Positions 46,773 to 56,648 of a stretch of 64,000 nucleotides of DNA are shown piece after piece (position 1 is the first letter of the stretch; every line of letters starts with the position of its first letter). The notes under the pieces are model-generated. The model made no database searches. It saw nothing but the letters and a program-made list of their open reading frames with translations, and had not been told where the DNA came from. Both the position numbers and the translations under genes were made by a program. This DNA comes from Caulobacter sp. CCUG 60055. GTDB taxonomy: Bacteria; Pseudomonadota; Alphaproteobacteria; Caulobacterales; Caulobacteraceae. The stretch spans positions 124,001 to 188,000 of the forward strand of contig NZ_PUIC01000003.1 of assembly GCF_022750545.1 (NCBI RefSeq). Direction: 5' to 3'.

Positions 46773-47381
46773 ATGCAGCCCTTCTCCCGCCTCGACGGCC
46801 GCGCCGCGCCGCTCGACATCGCCAATATCGACACCGACCAGATCATCCCCGCCCGGTTCCTGAAGACCGTCGAGCGCGAGGGCCTGGGCAAGGGCCTGTT
46901 CCACGCCCTGCGCTTCGACGGCGAGGGCCGCGAGCGGCCTGACTTCGTGCTGAACCAGCCGGCCTACGCCAAGACCGCCGTCCTGATCGCCGGCGACAAT
47001 TTCGGCTGCGGCTCCAGCCGCGAGCACGCGCCGTGGGCCCTGCTCGACTTCGGCGTCCGCTGCGTGATCGCGCCGGGCTTCGCCGACATCTTCTACAACA
47101 ACTGCTTCAACAACGGCCTGTTGCCCGTCGTCCTGCCCGAGGCCCAGGTCCGCGCCCTGATGGGCGAGGCCAAGGGCGGCAACCACGTCTTCTCCGTCGA
47201 TCTCGAGGCGCAGACGGTGACCGCCCCGTCCGGCCAGACGTTCGGCTTCGAGATCGACCCCGGCCGCAAGGAAAAGCTGCTCAAGGGCCTCGACGCCATC
47301 GGCGAGACGCTGCAGCACGTCGGCGACATCGACCTGTTCGAGCAACGCCAGGCGCTCAGCCAGCCCTGGGCCTACGCCTGA
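46773..47381 (+). CDS. leuD: 3-isopropylmalate dehydratase small subunit
   Basis: A 202-residue swivel-domain subunit partnering Leu[18 protein letters not shown] near residue 18 and [21 protein letters not shown] near residue 75 are the family signatures. It lies 11 bp after leuC and about 40 bp before leuB. Confidence 0.97.
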   Translation: MQPFSRLDGRAAPLDIANIDTDQIIPARFLKTVEREGLGKGLFHALRFDGEGRERPDFVLNQPAYAKTAVLIAGDNFGCGSSREHAPWALLDFGVRCVIAPGFADIFYNNCFNNGLLPVVLPEAQVRALMGEAKGGNHVFSVDLEAQTVTAPSGQTFGFEIDPGRKEKLLKGLDAIGETLQHVGDIDLFEQRQALSQPWAYA

Positions 47382-47421
47382 CCGCCGTTCCCGATCCGCC
47401 GTCCACCTGAAGGCTCCGTCC

Positions 47422-48474
47422 ATGTCCACGCTTCTCCTCCTGCCCGGCGACGGGATCGGCCCCGAGGTCTGCGCCCAGGTGCGCCGCGTCGCCGAGCGGC
47501 TGACGCCGGACCTCGTCATCGAGGAGGGCCCGTTCGGGGGCGCCAGCTTCGACGCTCACGGCGCGCCGCTGACCGAGGAGACCAAGGCCCGCGCCCTGGC
47601 CGCCGACGCCGTGCTGATGGGCGCGGTCGGCGGCCCGAAATGGGCCGACGCGCCCCGCGACAAGCGGCCGGAGGCCGGGCTGCTCGGTCTGCGCGCGGCC
47701 ATGCAGGTGTTCGCCAATCTGCGCCCGGCCCTGTGTTTCGACCCGCTGGCCGACGCCTCGACCCTCAAGCGCGAGGTGGTGGCCGGGCTGGACATCATGA
47801 TCGTCCGTGAACTGACGGGCGGCATCTATTTCGGCGAGCCCCGGTTCATCGAGACCCTGGCCGACGGCCAGAAGCGCGCCGTCGACACCCAGGTCTACAC
47901 CACCTCGGAGATCGAGCGCGTCGGCCGCGTCGCCTTCGAGATGGCACGCGGCCGCCGCAACCACGTCACCTCGTGCGAAAAGGCCAATGTGATGGATTCC
48001 GGCCTGTTGTGGCGCGAGGTGGTCACCGCCCTGCACAGGCGCGACTACGCCGACGTGCGGCTGGAGCACATGCTGGCCGACAACGCCGCCATGCAGCTGG
48101 TGCGCAATCCCAAGCAGTTCGACGTCATCCTGACCGACAACCTGTTCGGCGACATCCTGTCGGACGAGGCCTCGCAGCTGACCGGCTCGATCGGCCTCTT
48201 GCCCTCGGCCGCCCTCGGCGCGCCGGGCCGCCCCGGCCTCTATGAGCCGATCCATGGCTCGGCCCCCGACATCGCCGGCCAGGGGATCGCCAATCCGGTC
48301 GCCGCCATCCTGTCGTTCGAGATGGCCCTGCGCTGGTCGCTGGGCCGCGCCGAACTGGCCGACGCGCTGTTCGCCGCCGTGCGCCGGGCCCTCGACGCCG
48401 GCGCCCGCACGCGCGACCTCGGCGGCGCCCTGACCACCGTCCAGATGGGCGACGCGGTCCTGGCCCAGCTCTAG
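47422..48474 (+). CDS. leuB: 3-isopropylmalate dehydrogenase
   Basis: A 350-residue NAD+-dependent beta-decarboxylating dehydrogenase of leucine synthesis. Landmarks: [57 protein letters not shown] and [24 protein letters not shown]. It completes leuCDB. A weak inverted repeat (GCCGGC-GACA-GCCGGC at 48486-48501) follows but is not a convincing terminator. Confidence 0.97.
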   Translation: MSTLLLLPGDGIGPEVCAQVRRVAERLTPDLVIEEGPFGGASFDAHGAPLTEETKARALAADAVLMGAVGGPKWADAPRDKRPEAGLLGLRAAMQVFANLRPALCFDPLADASTLKREVVAGLDIMIVRELTGGIYFGEPRFIETLADGQKRAVDTQVYTTSEIERVGRVAFEMARGRRNHVTSCEKANVMDSGLLWREVVTALHRRDYADVRLEHMLADNAAMQLVRNPKQFDVILTDNLFGDILSDEASQLTGSIGLLPSAALGAPGRPGLYEPIHGSAPDIAGQGIANPVAAILSFEMALRWSLGRAELADALFAAVRRALDAGARTRDLGGALTTVQMGDAVLAQL

Positions 48475-48635
48475 CGTTCCGCCTCGCCGGCGACAGCCGG
48501 CCTGATGTTTGGACACAGCGTCCACTTAACCCTTGCGCGGCCGGCGGGGCGCGGCTAGAGCCCAGACGCGCCGGCGGCCGACGTCCCTCCCCGGACGGGC
48601 GTCGGCCTCTCTCTGTCGGGGGGCAAGGGCCGGTC

Positions 48636-49712
48636 ATGTCCAAACGCAAGCTCGTCCCGTTGATCGCCGGGTCTGCGGCCGCCGTCGTCGGCCTCGTCGC
48701 CGGCGGCCTGTGGTGGGCCGACCGCCAGCATTACGAGAAGACCGACAACGCCTATGTCCAGGCGGACACCGTCTCGGTCAGCCCGCAGATCAGCGGCTAC
48801 GTCGCCGAGGTGCTGGTCGCCGACAACCAGCGGGTCCAGCCCGGCCAGGTGCTGGTGCGCATCGATCCGGCCGACGCCCAGTCGCGCTACGACCAGGCGG
48901 TCGCCAACCTGGCGTCGCAGGAGGCGGCGGTGAAGAGCGTCGACGACAAGGCCCGGCTGGAGCAGGCGATGATCGCCCAGCGCGCCGCCGGCGTGGCCAG
49001 CGCCGAGGCTCAGGCCGCCATGGCCCACGCCGACCAGCAGCGCTATTCGGCCCTGTCCGGCCAGGGCTGGGTGTCGTCCCAGAAGGTGCAGCAGGTCCAC
49101 GCCCAGGCCAGCCAGGCCGGCGCCGCCGTCGCCGAGGCGCAGGCGACGCTGGAGGCCGAGCGCCGTTCGGCCCAGTCGCTGGGCTCGGCGCGCGACCAGG
49201 GCATGGCTCAGGCGGCGGCGGCCCGCGCGGCCGTCGACGCAGCCCGCATCAACCTGGACCGGACGGTGATCCGCGCGCCGGTCGCCGGCGTCGTCGGCGC
49301 CCGCGCCGTGCGGCCCGGCCAGTACGTGTCGCCCGGAACGGCGCTGCTGTCGGTGGTGCCGCTGGGCAAGGCCTATGTGGTCGCCAACTTCAAGGAGACC
49401 CAGGTGGCGCGCATGCGCGTCGGCCAGCCGGTCGAGATCAAGGCCGACGCCTTCGGCAAGGACCCGATCAAGGGGCGCATCGACAGCTTCGCCCCGGCCA
49501 CCGGCCAGCAGTTCGCCATGATCCCGGTCGAGAACGCCGTCGGCAACTTCACCAAGATCACCCAGCGGCTGCCGGTGAAGATCGCCGTCGACCGCGCCGG
49601 CCTCGGCGCGGCCCTGCGGCCGGGCCTCTCGGTCGAGGTCAAGGTGGACGTCAAGGCCCAGACCGGGCCCGGCTTCGCGGAGGCCGCCTCGGCCGCCGCC
49701 GCGGCGCGCTGA
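48636..49712 (+). CDS. HlyD/EmrA-type membrane fusion protein
   Basis: A 358-residue periplasmic adaptor of an efflux system. One N-terminal membrane segment (residues 7-27, ending WWADRQHYEKTDNAYVQAD) leads into a lipoyl half (VSVSPQISGYVAEVLVADNQ), an Ala/Gln-rich coiled-coil hairpin (about 85-200), the second lipoyl half (NLDRTVIRAPVAGVVGARAV) and a beta-barrel. This is the EmrA pattern, which normally pairs with an MFS pump; no pump gene lies next to it. A TetR gene follows after 30 bp. Confidence 0.9.
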   Translation: MSKRKLVPLIAGSAAAVVGLVAGGLWWADRQHYEKTDNAYVQADTVSVSPQISGYVAEVLVADNQRVQPGQVLVRIDPADAQSRYDQAVANLASQEAAVKSVDDKARLEQAMIAQRAAGVASAEAQAAMAHADQQRYSALSGQGWVSSQKVQQVHAQASQAGAAVAEAQATLEAERRSAQSLGSARDQGMAQAAAARAAVDAARINLDRTVIRAPVAGVVGARAVRPGQYVSPGTALLSVVPLGKAYVVANFKETQVARMRVGQPVEIKADAFGKDPIKGRIDSFAPATGQQFAMIPVENAVGNFTKITQRLPVKIAVDRAGLGAALRPGLSVEVKVDVKAQTGPGFAEAASAAAAAR

Positions 49713-49742
49713 GCGGCGGCGCTCGAGCGAGCGGGACCCATC

Positions 49743-50351
49743 ATGCCCAGACTGGCCGGACAGATCGACGTCGCCAAGAACGAGGCCATACTCGACGCCG
49801 CCGTCGAGGTGCTGGCCGAACGGGGCCTGTCGGCGCCGATCGAGGCCATCGCCCGGCGCGCCAGCGTCTCCAAGCAGACCATCTACAACCACTATGGCGG
49901 CAAGACCGCCCTGGTCAGGGCCCTGGTCACCCGGCGGGTGGAATACCTGACCGCGCCGCTGCGCGAGCCGGGCGCGCAGGAGCGCCCCGAGGAGACCCTG
50001 GCGGCCTACGCCCGCATCCTGCTGGAAAGCATCTGCTCGGCCCGCAACTATTCGCTGATCCGCATGACCATCCAGGGCGCGGACGGCCTGCCCGAGACCG
50101 CCCGCGAGGTGTTCGAGGCCGGGCCCCGCGCCTCCCGCGCCAAGCTGGCCGCCTTCCTCGCCGCCGAGACCGGCGCCGGCCGGATGGCCGTCGAGGACCC
50201 CGACGAGGCCGCCGAATTCTTCTCGGGCATGTGCATCGGCCACCGCCAGATCCGCGCCTTGATCGGCCTGGACCTCGGGCTGGACGAAGCCGGCATCGAA
50301 CGGCTGGCCCGCCGCATCGCCCACAGGTTCATGCGCGCCTACGCGGCCTGA
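49743..50351 (+). CDS. TetR/AcrR family transcriptional regulator
   Basis: A 202-residue regulator. The HTH spans about residues 15-60: ILDAAVEVLAERGLSAPIEA, then ASVSKQTIYNHYGGKTALV. The C-terminal ligand domain resembles the TetR_C group with VEDPDEAAEFFSGMCIGHRQ. It lies 30 bp after the membrane fusion protein gene and probably regulates it; normally such regulators respond to the exported compound. Confidence 0.92.
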   Translation: MPRLAGQIDVAKNEAILDAAVEVLAERGLSAPIEAIARRASVSKQTIYNHYGGKTALVRALVTRRVEYLTAPLREPGAQERPEETLAAYARILLESICSARNYSLIRMTIQGADGLPETAREVFEAGPRASRAKLAAFLAAETGAGRMAVEDPDEAAEFFSGMCIGHRQIRALIGLDLGLDEAGIERLARRIAHRFMRAYAA

Positions 50352-50450
50352 ACGCCGACGGACGCGGCGGCCGGTCGATTCTCCTCTGGCGTTCCGCCCT
50401 GCCGGCATGGGAGGAATGCGGGATAAGAGAACATTGATAAGGAGAACGCC

Positions 50451-51344
50451 ATGACCGGAAGACTGCAGGGCAAGATCGCCGTCGTCACGGGAGCCGCCTC
50501 GGGCATCGGCCTCGGCGCGACCGAGCTTTTCATCGCCGAAGGCGCCAAGGTGGTGGCCGCCGACATGCAGGACGCCAAGGGCGCGGCGCTCGAGCAGCGC
50601 TTCGGCGAGGCCGTGGCCTACGTCCATTGCGACGTCACCCGCGAAGACGACGTCAAGGCCGCCCTGCGGACGGCGAAGGACCGCTTCGGCGGGCTGGACG
50701 TGCTGTTCAACAACGCCGGTTCGGGCGGCGCGCCCAACGGGGTCGAGGACATGACCGCCGCCGCCTGGGACGGGACCATGGCCCTGCTGCTGCGCTCGGT
50801 GATGCTGGGCATGACCCACGCCCTGCCGCTGATGCGCGAGCGCGGCGGCGGCTCGATCATCAACACCGCCTCGATCGCCGGGCTGCAGGCCGGCTGGGGC
50901 CCGCTGGCCTATTCCACCGCCAAGGGCGCGGTCATCCACCTGACCCGCTGCGCTGCGGCCGAGCTGTCGCCGCAGAACATCCGCGTCAACGCCATCTGCC
51001 CCGGCCTGATCGCCACCTCGATCTTCGGCGCCTCCATGGGCCTGCCGCGCGAGGTCGCCGACCAGATGGCCGCCCGCGTCGCCGAGGTGGCCCCCAAGAT
51101 GCAGCCGGTGCCCAAGGCCGGCATGCCCGAGGACATCGCCAACGCCGCCCTGTTCCTGGCCTCGGACGCCTCGGCCTTCGTCAGCGGCCAGCATTTCGTC
51201 GTCGACGGGGCCATCACCATCGGCGGCCGCCACGCCTGGGACCCCCAGGCGGTCTCGCCCCTGCTCGACGCCATGGGCGTCACCGCCGAGCAGGCCGAGC
51301 AGATGCGCGCCGCCCGCATCGCGGAGGCGAACGCCGGATCGTGA
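50451..51344 (+). CDS. SDR family oxidoreductase
   Basis: A 297-residue classical short-chain dehydrogenase. The cofactor motif is VTGAASGIGLGATELF (TGxxxGIG), NNAG is in LFNNAGSGG, the catalytic Ser is in INTASIAGLQAG and the YxxxK in YSTAKGA. An Asp in VVAADMQD after beta-2 suggests NAD(H). About 45 residues after the core (WDPQAVSPLLDAMGVTAEQAE) are an extension beyond typical length. Its TGA overlaps the GTG of the oxygenase gene. Confidence 0.92.
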   Translation: MTGRLQGKIAVVTGAASGIGLGATELFIAEGAKVVAADMQDAKGAALEQRFGEAVAYVHCDVTREDDVKAALRTAKDRFGGLDVLFNNAGSGGAPNGVEDMTAAAWDGTMALLLRSVMLGMTHALPLMRERGGGSIINTASIAGLQAGWGPLAYSTAKGAVIHLTRCAAAELSPQNIRVNAICPGLIATSIFGASMGLPREVADQMAARVAEVAPKMQPVPKAGMPEDIANAALFLASDASAFVSGQHFVVDGAITIGGRHAWDPQAVSPLLDAMGVTAEQAEQMRAARIAEANAGS

Positions 51345-52087
51345 CCCCGCGTCCGCCGACCGCCGCCGGGATCGACCTGCGCATCGATCCCGGCCTTCGT
51401 CCCGAGGCCCTGCGCCCCCTGTTCGCGCGGTTTGGACGGCTGCACCTGCCCGGCTTCCTGGCCGGAGACGGGGCGGGCCGCCTGCACGCCGGGCTGGCGG
51501 CCGGCGCGCCCTGGCGCAAGGCGTTCCTGCACGGCGGCGCCCATTACGAGCCGACCCTGGCCGAGTACGAGGCGATCAGCGACGGCCAGCGCCAGGCCCT
51601 GGACCAGGCGATCTGGCGCGAGGCCCGCGACGGCTTCGCCTACCGTTTCGACAGCTGGAAGGTCAGCGACGACGTCGAGGCGGGACGGCGGACCGGCGCG
51701 GCCGCCGAGGCGGCCTACGACTTCCTCAACGGCGACGCCTTCCTGAACTTCATTCGTATACTGACTAATGAGCCGCGGGCGGCCTATTGCGACGCCCAGG
51801 CCACCCGCTACGGCCCCGGCGATTTCCTCACCCGCCACAGCGACGCCCAGCCGGGCAAGCACCGCCTGTTCGCCTATGTGCTCAACCTGACCCCCGGCTG
51901 GCGGGCCGACTGGGGCGGCGTGCTGGCCTTCCCCGACGAGGACGGCCATCTGGCCGAGGGCTACAGCCCCGCCTTCAACGCCCTGAACCTGTTCCGCGTG
52001 CCCCAGGATCACGCGGTGACGGCGGTCGCGCCCTTCGCCGGCGGCGAGCGCCTGTCGATCACCGGCTGGGTCCGGGCCCGTGGCTGA
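51341..52087 (+). CDS. 2OG-Fe(II) oxygenase
   Basis: A 248-residue dioxygenase of the prolyl-hydroxylase-like (Ofd1/Tpa1) type. The iron facial triad is HSD in FLTRHSDAQPGKHR and a distal His in VPQDHAVTAVAPF; the 2-oxoglutarate-binding Arg is in ERLSITGWVR. Preceding FAYVLNLTPGWRADWGG is a typical core strand. Related enzymes hydroxylate proline in peptides or ribosomal protein S12; the substrate here is unknown. GTG 51341 overlaps the SDR stop, and the stop overlaps the next gene, so all three are coupled. Confidence 0.87.
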   Translation: MTPRPPTAAGIDLRIDPGLRPEALRPLFARFGRLHLPGFLAGDGAGRLHAGLAAGAPWRKAFLHGGAHYEPTLAEYEAISDGQRQALDQAIWREARDGFAYRFDSWKVSDDVEAGRRTGAAAEAAYDFLNGDAFLNFIRILTNEPRAAYCDAQATRYGPGDFLTRHSDAQPGKHRLFAYVLNLTPGWRADWGGVLAFPDEDGHLAEGYSPAFNALNLFRVPQDHAVTAVAPFAGGERLSITGWVRARG

Positions 52088-53000
52088 CGCGGCGGCGGCC
52101 GCGCCGGGGCTTGCGCCCAACGTGCGCGGCGCGCTGTGGATGGTCGCCTCGGCGATCAGCTTCACGGCGATGACCACCCTGATCAAATACCTGGGCGGCG
52201 ACTATCCGGCCTCGCTCCAGACCTTCTATCGCCAGGCCGCCGGCCTGCTGGTGCTGGCGCCGCTGATCGCCCGCGACTGGAAGGGGGCGTTCCGCACCAC
52301 GCGGCCGGGCATCCTGTTCTTCCGCTCGGCGGCCGGCACCCTGGCGATGATCCTCAGCTTCTACGCCTACCAGAAGCTGCCCCTGGCCGACGCCAACGCC
52401 CTGTCCTTCACCCGCTCGCTGTGGCTGGTTCCGCTGGCCGCCTTCGTGCTGCGCGAGCGGCTGGGGCCGGCGCGCATCGGCGCGGCGGTGGTAGGCTTCC
52501 TGGGCGTGCTGCTGATGGTGTTCGGGACCGGCCACGGCCTGGCCGCCCTCGGCTGGGCCCAGCTGGCCGCCCTGGCCTCGGCCTTCCTGTTCGCCCTGAC
52601 CATCACCGGCATGAAGGTGATGACCCGCGACCACAGCCCGTTCGTGCTGCTGGTCTGGGCGGCGGCGCTGGGCCTGGCGTTCTCGATCCCGCCGGCCCTG
52701 TTCGTCTGGCGCTGGCCGCAACCCGCCGACCTCGCCCTGCTGGCGGCCATGGGCGTGATGGGGGTGATCACCCAGGCCTGCTACATCAAGGGCATGCAGA
52801 TCGGCGACGCCGCGGCCATGGCCCCCATCGACTACACCCGGCTGGTGTTCGCGGTCGGCGCCGGCCTTCTGCTGTTCGGCGAGCTGCCGGCCTGGACCAC
52901 CATCCTCGGCGCGGCGGTGGTGGTGGCCTCGACCCTCTACATCACCTGGCGCGAGCAGCGGGCGGCCAGGGCGGCGGCCCCGGAGGCGGCGGAAGGCTAG
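52080..53000 (+). CDS. DMT superfamily (EamA) transporter
   Basis: A 306-residue inner membrane protein with ten hydrophobic segments in two EamA repeats (about 15-145 and 160-290). Landmarks: MVASAISFTAMTTLIKYLGG, FFRSAAGTLAMILSFYAYQKLPLADA, SFTRSLWLVPLAAFVLRERL, and DYTRLVFAVGAGLLLFGELP. Members export amino acids, nucleosides or other small metabolites. The GTG start at 52080 overlaps the oxygenase stop by 8 bp, suggesting it may export a product of the two enzymes upstream; that is inference. Confidence 0.92.
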   Translation: MADAAAAAPGLAPNVRGALWMVASAISFTAMTTLIKYLGGDYPASLQTFYRQAAGLLVLAPLIARDWKGAFRTTRPGILFFRSAAGTLAMILSFYAYQKLPLADANALSFTRSLWLVPLAAFVLRERLGPARIGAAVVGFLGVLLMVFGTGHGLAALGWAQLAALASAFLFALTITGMKVMTRDHSPFVLLVWAAALGLAFSIPPALFVWRWPQPADLALLAAMGVMGVITQACYIKGMQIGDAAAMAPIDYTRLVFAVGAGLLLFGELPAWTTILGAAVVVASTLYITWREQRAARAAAPEAAEG

Positions 53001-53001
53001 G

Positions 53002-53637
53002 TCAGCGCACGAAGGCCCAGCCGATGGCGAACTGGCCGAGATAATAGAGCGCCCACACCGCGTGCGCCGCCACGCGGCTCTTCAGCCCCTTGAACAGCTC
53101 GACCGACAACACCGCGTCGGACAGCATGAACAGCACCGCCCCCAGGGCGGCGGGCCACAGCGGCGCCGGCAGGGTGAAGCTGGCGGCGACCATCACGGCG
53201 ATGGCCCCGACATAGACCGAGACCGCCAGGCGCATGGCCCCCAGCGAGCGCCACAGCCAGGCCAGCATGCCCGCAGCCAGGACGAACACCGCCACGGCCC
53301 CGGCCAGCCGCACGGGCGAGGCGGCGAACGAGGCCAGGCCCAGCCCGGTCTCCAGGAAGAACCAGATGTAGAGCAGGTGGGCCAGCAGGAAGGCGCCGAG
53401 GCCGGCCGGCAGCCAGCGGTCGGGATCGCCGGCCAGGAAGGCGTCGCCGACGGCGCTGAGGGCCAGCCCCGCCGCCAGCAGCCAGGGCACGTCCGCCAGA
53501 TAGGCGATCACCGCCAGCGCCCCGACGGCGGCGGTCTTGACCACCGTGCGCAGGGCCGAGGGCGAGCGATGCAGGAAGGCGGCGGCGTAGAGCACCGCCG
53601 CGATCGCCGACAGCCAGACCAGGCGGCGCTCAAGCAT
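53002..53637 (-). CDS. Lysoplasmalogenase (YhhN/TMEM86 family)
   Basis: A 211-residue, about eight-segment membrane protein. Family landmarks are LAAGLALSAVGDAFLAGDPDRWLPAGLGAFLLAHLLYIWFF-type sequence (conserved SAxGD and AHLxY) and FMLSDAVLSVELFKG (SDxxL). TMEM86-type enzymes cleave the vinyl ether of lysoplasmalogens; the bacterial activity is less certain. Its start overlaps the stop of the upstream DUF1232 gene by 8 bp. Confidence 0.88.
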   Translation of the reverse strand: MLERRLVWLSAIAAVLYAAAFLHRSPSALRTVVKTAAVGALAVIAYLADVPWLLAAGLALSAVGDAFLAGDPDRWLPAGLGAFLLAHLLYIWFFLETGLGLASFAASPVRLAGAVAVFVLAAGMLAWLWRSLGAMRLAVSVYVGAIAVMVAASFTLPAPLWPAALGAVLFMLSDAVLSVELFKGLKSRVAAHAVWALYYLGQFAIGWAFVR

Positions 53638-54031
53638 CGGCGGCCATGCGGTCGAGCAGGGCGCGGGCGGCGTCCTTGTGGCGCGGCTTGAGGTTGCGGC
53701 CGACGATGGCCAGCACGGCGGCGATCACCGCCGCGTCGTCGGTGTAGCCGATCACCGGCAGCACGTCGGGAATGGCGTCGGCGGGCAGGACGAAATAGGC
53801 CAGGGCCGCCATCATCATCGCCTTCGCCGTCGCCGGCGTCTCCGGATCGCGGGCGCAGTAATAGACCGACAGCAGGTCGGCCGCGAACGGGATCTTGGCC
53901 GCGGCCTTGCGGAAGGCCGGCCAGAACCCCCGGCGCACCCGCATCTCGTTCAGCCGGATCGTGGCCGGTTCGAGCGCCTTCCTCGGATCGAGAGGCGCCG
54001 TTGCGTCACCGTTGGCGTGGGCGGTCATCAT
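53630..54031 (-). CDS. YkvA family protein (DUF1232)
   Basis: A 133-residue protein. The DUF1232 core is at residues 55-100: SVYYCARDPETPATAKAMMM, then LAYFVLPADAIPDVLPVIGYTDDAAV, with the conserved YFxxPxDxIPD and GxxDD motifs. One or two membrane-associated helices are likely. Function unknown. It overlaps the lysoplasmalogenase gene, forming a two-gene operon. Confidence 0.9.
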   Translation of the reverse strand: MMTAHANGDATAPLDPRKALEPATIRLNEMRVRRGFWPAFRKAAAKIPFAADLLSVYYCARDPETPATAKAMMMAALAYFVLPADAIPDVLPVIGYTDDAAVIAAVLAIVGRNLKPRHKDAARALLDRMAADA

Positions 54032-54100
54032 CGTTAAACCCGAAAATCCAGTCGTCCCGCGACGACGCCAAGCTTAAACGCACCAGCAGGGAACTCGTCC

Positions 54101-54883
<783 letters not shown>

Positions 54884-54916
54884 GCCGGGGCCCGATCGCC
54901 CCTTCGCCCGACGGAA

Positions 54917-54946
54917 AACGGCCGGCCGCCCAGGGCGACCGGCCGT
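54917..54946. terminator. Bidirectional hairpin after the SDR gene
   Basis: ACGGCCGG-C-CGCCC pairs with GGGCG-A-CCGGCCGT, between two convergent genes, flanked by AAA on the left and TCCTCTT on the right. Confidence 0.65.
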
Positions 54947-54974
54947 CCTCTTGATCGGGAAAGACCGTCCGCGC

Positions 54975-55550
54975 TCAGCGGCCGGCCTGGCCCGCGACCG
55001 GCGGGCGGACGATCTTCGAGCCGAGGTTGGCCATCACGTCCCGGGCGTCGAAGGCCCGCGGATTGTCGCCGGGCTTGGGCCCGCGATACATGACGATCTC
55101 GGCCGAGGCGTCGTACTTCTCGACGGTCTGGACGTCGATGTTGTTGGCCCAGAAGGGGTCGCCCCAGAACGGGTCCCAGGTGCGCCAGCCGAAGCGGCCG
55201 TAATAGCGCCAGGACGGCGCCCAGCCGTAGCCGTACGGGCCGTAGTTGTTGACGTAGGTGTTGACCTTCTTGTCGGTCTTGCGCTCGGCCATGGCGAACC
55301 AGTCGTAGCCTTGGTTCACGGTCAGCTCGGCGGCGCGGTAGAGCAGATAGGTCTCGACCGTGTCGCGCGAGGTGAGGCTGTTGCCGGCGAAATCGACACG
55401 GAAGCGGTTGGCCTCGATGCGGGCGTCGCTGTAGCCGCCCTGTTGCGCCTGCCCCGGCAGCCTGGGCTGATAGGGCGTGGCGGTGGCGCAGGCGGCCAGG
55501 CTCAGCGCCGCTGCGGCCGCCGCCGCGATGGATATGAACTTGCTGGTCAT
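54975..55550 (-). CDS. CC0125/CC1285-type lipoprotein
   Basis: A 191-residue product. ATG 55550 begins MTSKFISIAAAAAAALSLAAC, a lipoprotein signal with lipobox LAAC. The mature part (ATPYQPRLPGQAQQGGYSDAR, then FRVDFAGNSLTSRDTVETYLLYRAAELT) matches a lipoprotein family named from Caulobacter crescentus genes CC0125 and CC1285. A central stretch is rich in Tyr, Trp and Gly (YGPYGYGWAPSWRYYGRFGW). Function unknown. The upstream gap (55551-55736) shows no feature I can support. Confidence 0.85.
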   Translation of the reverse strand: MTSKFISIAAAAAAALSLAACATATPYQPRLPGQAQQGGYSDARIEANRFRVDFAGNSLTSRDTVETYLLYRAAELTVNQGYDWFAMAERKTDKKVNTYVNNYGPYGYGWAPSWRYYGRFGWRTWDPFWGDPFWANNIDVQTVEKYDASAEIVMYRGPKPGDNPRAFDARDVMANLGSKIVRPPVAGQAGR

Positions 55551-55736
55551 GATAGGGCGCGCTCCTTCGACGCTGCCGCGTGTCGTCCCTGCGGACATAG
55601 ATGATGACGAGGCATTGTCGCCACAAGATTTCAGCCGCGACTTGCGACGGAGCTTGCCGCTCCGCCGGAGGACGCCGCAAGACTTAAACGCGCGAAACCG
55701 GCCGGCCGTCGCGTCCTGGGATGATTTCTCGCGCGG

Positions 55737-56369
55737 TCAGCGGCGGGTGAGGATCAGGACGGCCGCCGCCAGCAGCAGCACGCCGACGAAGGCCGAGAAG
55801 CCGCGGGCGAAGCGCGGCTCGCTCATCCGGGCCGACAGGGCCGCACCGCCGACGCCGTAGGCGCTCATGCTGGCCACGTCCATGGCGATGGTGCCGCAGG
55901 CGAACAGCGCCAGCTGCGGCGCCGCCGGCCGGGCGACGTCGATGAACGGCGGCAGCACGGCGGTGAAGAACAGCAGCGCCTTGGGGTTGGCGATCTGCAC
56001 GGCGAAGCCGTCGCGGAAGGCCGAGCGGCCGGGCCGGCGGCCCGCCGCATGCCCGGGCCCGGCGACGCCCCGCGCCGCCGCGATCAGCGCCTTGATCCCC
56101 AGCCAGGCCACATAGAGCGCCCCCAGCACGGTCAGCAGCCTGAACGCGGCCGGAAAGGCCGCGATCAGCGCGCCCAGCCCCAGGGCGGCGGCGGCGAACC
56201 AGCAGAGGGTGGCGGCGTTCATGCCGGCGACCCCGACCAGGGCCGCGCCGCGCCCCCGCTCCATGCCGGTGGCGATGGCGAACAGGTTGGCCGGGCCGGG
56301 CGTCACCGCCATCACCGCCATGACGGCGAGGAAGGCGGCGTAGCGGGCGGGATCGACAGGCAAGGTCAT
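55737..56369 (-). CDS. LysE family translocator (RhtB-like exporter)
   Basis: A 210-residue inner membrane exporter with about six hydrophobic segments. FLAVMAVMAVTPGPANLFAIATGM is the family start (TPGP), followed by LIAAFPAAFRLLTVLGALYVAWLGIKAL and FAVQIANPKALLFFTAVLPPF (NPK motif). The family exports lysine, homoserine, threonine and related compounds. On its 5' side lie a cobalamin riboswitch and a 20-bp palindrome, so expression probably responds to vitamin B12; this is unusual for the family and may point to a methionine-pathway intermediate as substrate (inference). Confidence 0.9.
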   Translation of the reverse strand: MTLPVDPARYAAFLAVMAVMAVTPGPANLFAIATGMERGRGAALVGVAGMNAATLCWFAAAALGLGALIAAFPAAFRLLTVLGALYVAWLGIKALIAAARGVAGPGHAAGRRPGRSAFRDGFAVQIANPKALLFFTAVLPPFIDVARPAAPQLALFACGTIAMDVASMSAYGVGGAALSARMSEPRFARGFSAFVGVLLLAAAVLILTRR

Positions 56370-56417
56370 GACCGGCGCTTGTCGAACCGCCGCGCCCCGG
56401 CGTCAAGCCGGCCCATG

Positions 56418-56610
56418 GCGGCAAGATCCGTCGGCGTCCTTCACCGCCACCATCACGAACTCGCCCGTCGCCGAGCGGCGGCGCGTCAGTGACACGAAAC
56501 GGACAGCGGCTCGCCGCTCACAGTTGCGGGGGCAGCGCCGGATTCGGGGTTTCACGCCCTCACCGACTTCCCTCTTAGCTCCGGGCGCGAGCGCCCGCAG
56601 ACCACGACCC
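56418..56610 (-). promoter_or_regulatory. Cobalamin riboswitch upstream of the LysE gene
   Basis: Read on the minus strand: a GC-rich hairpin (CGGGCGC-TC-GCGCCCG), GCTAAGAGGGAAGTCGGTG, CCGGCGCTGCCCCCGCAACT (the invariant core; 56520-56536 holds GCTGCCCCCGCAACTGT), then GCGGCGAGCCGCTG, a CACTG element, and a B12-box-like GCCGACGGATCTTGCCGCC near 56436-56418. The 5' half is an excellent match; the 3' B12 box is degenerate (canonical GCCAGGAGACCTGCC). After it, GGCGC (56400-56396 region) can pair with GCGCC just before the LysE start, a possible translational switch. Confidence 0.82.
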
Positions 56611-56648
56611 GGCCACAGAGCGCCCGAAACGCCCCAGTGTCAAGAACG

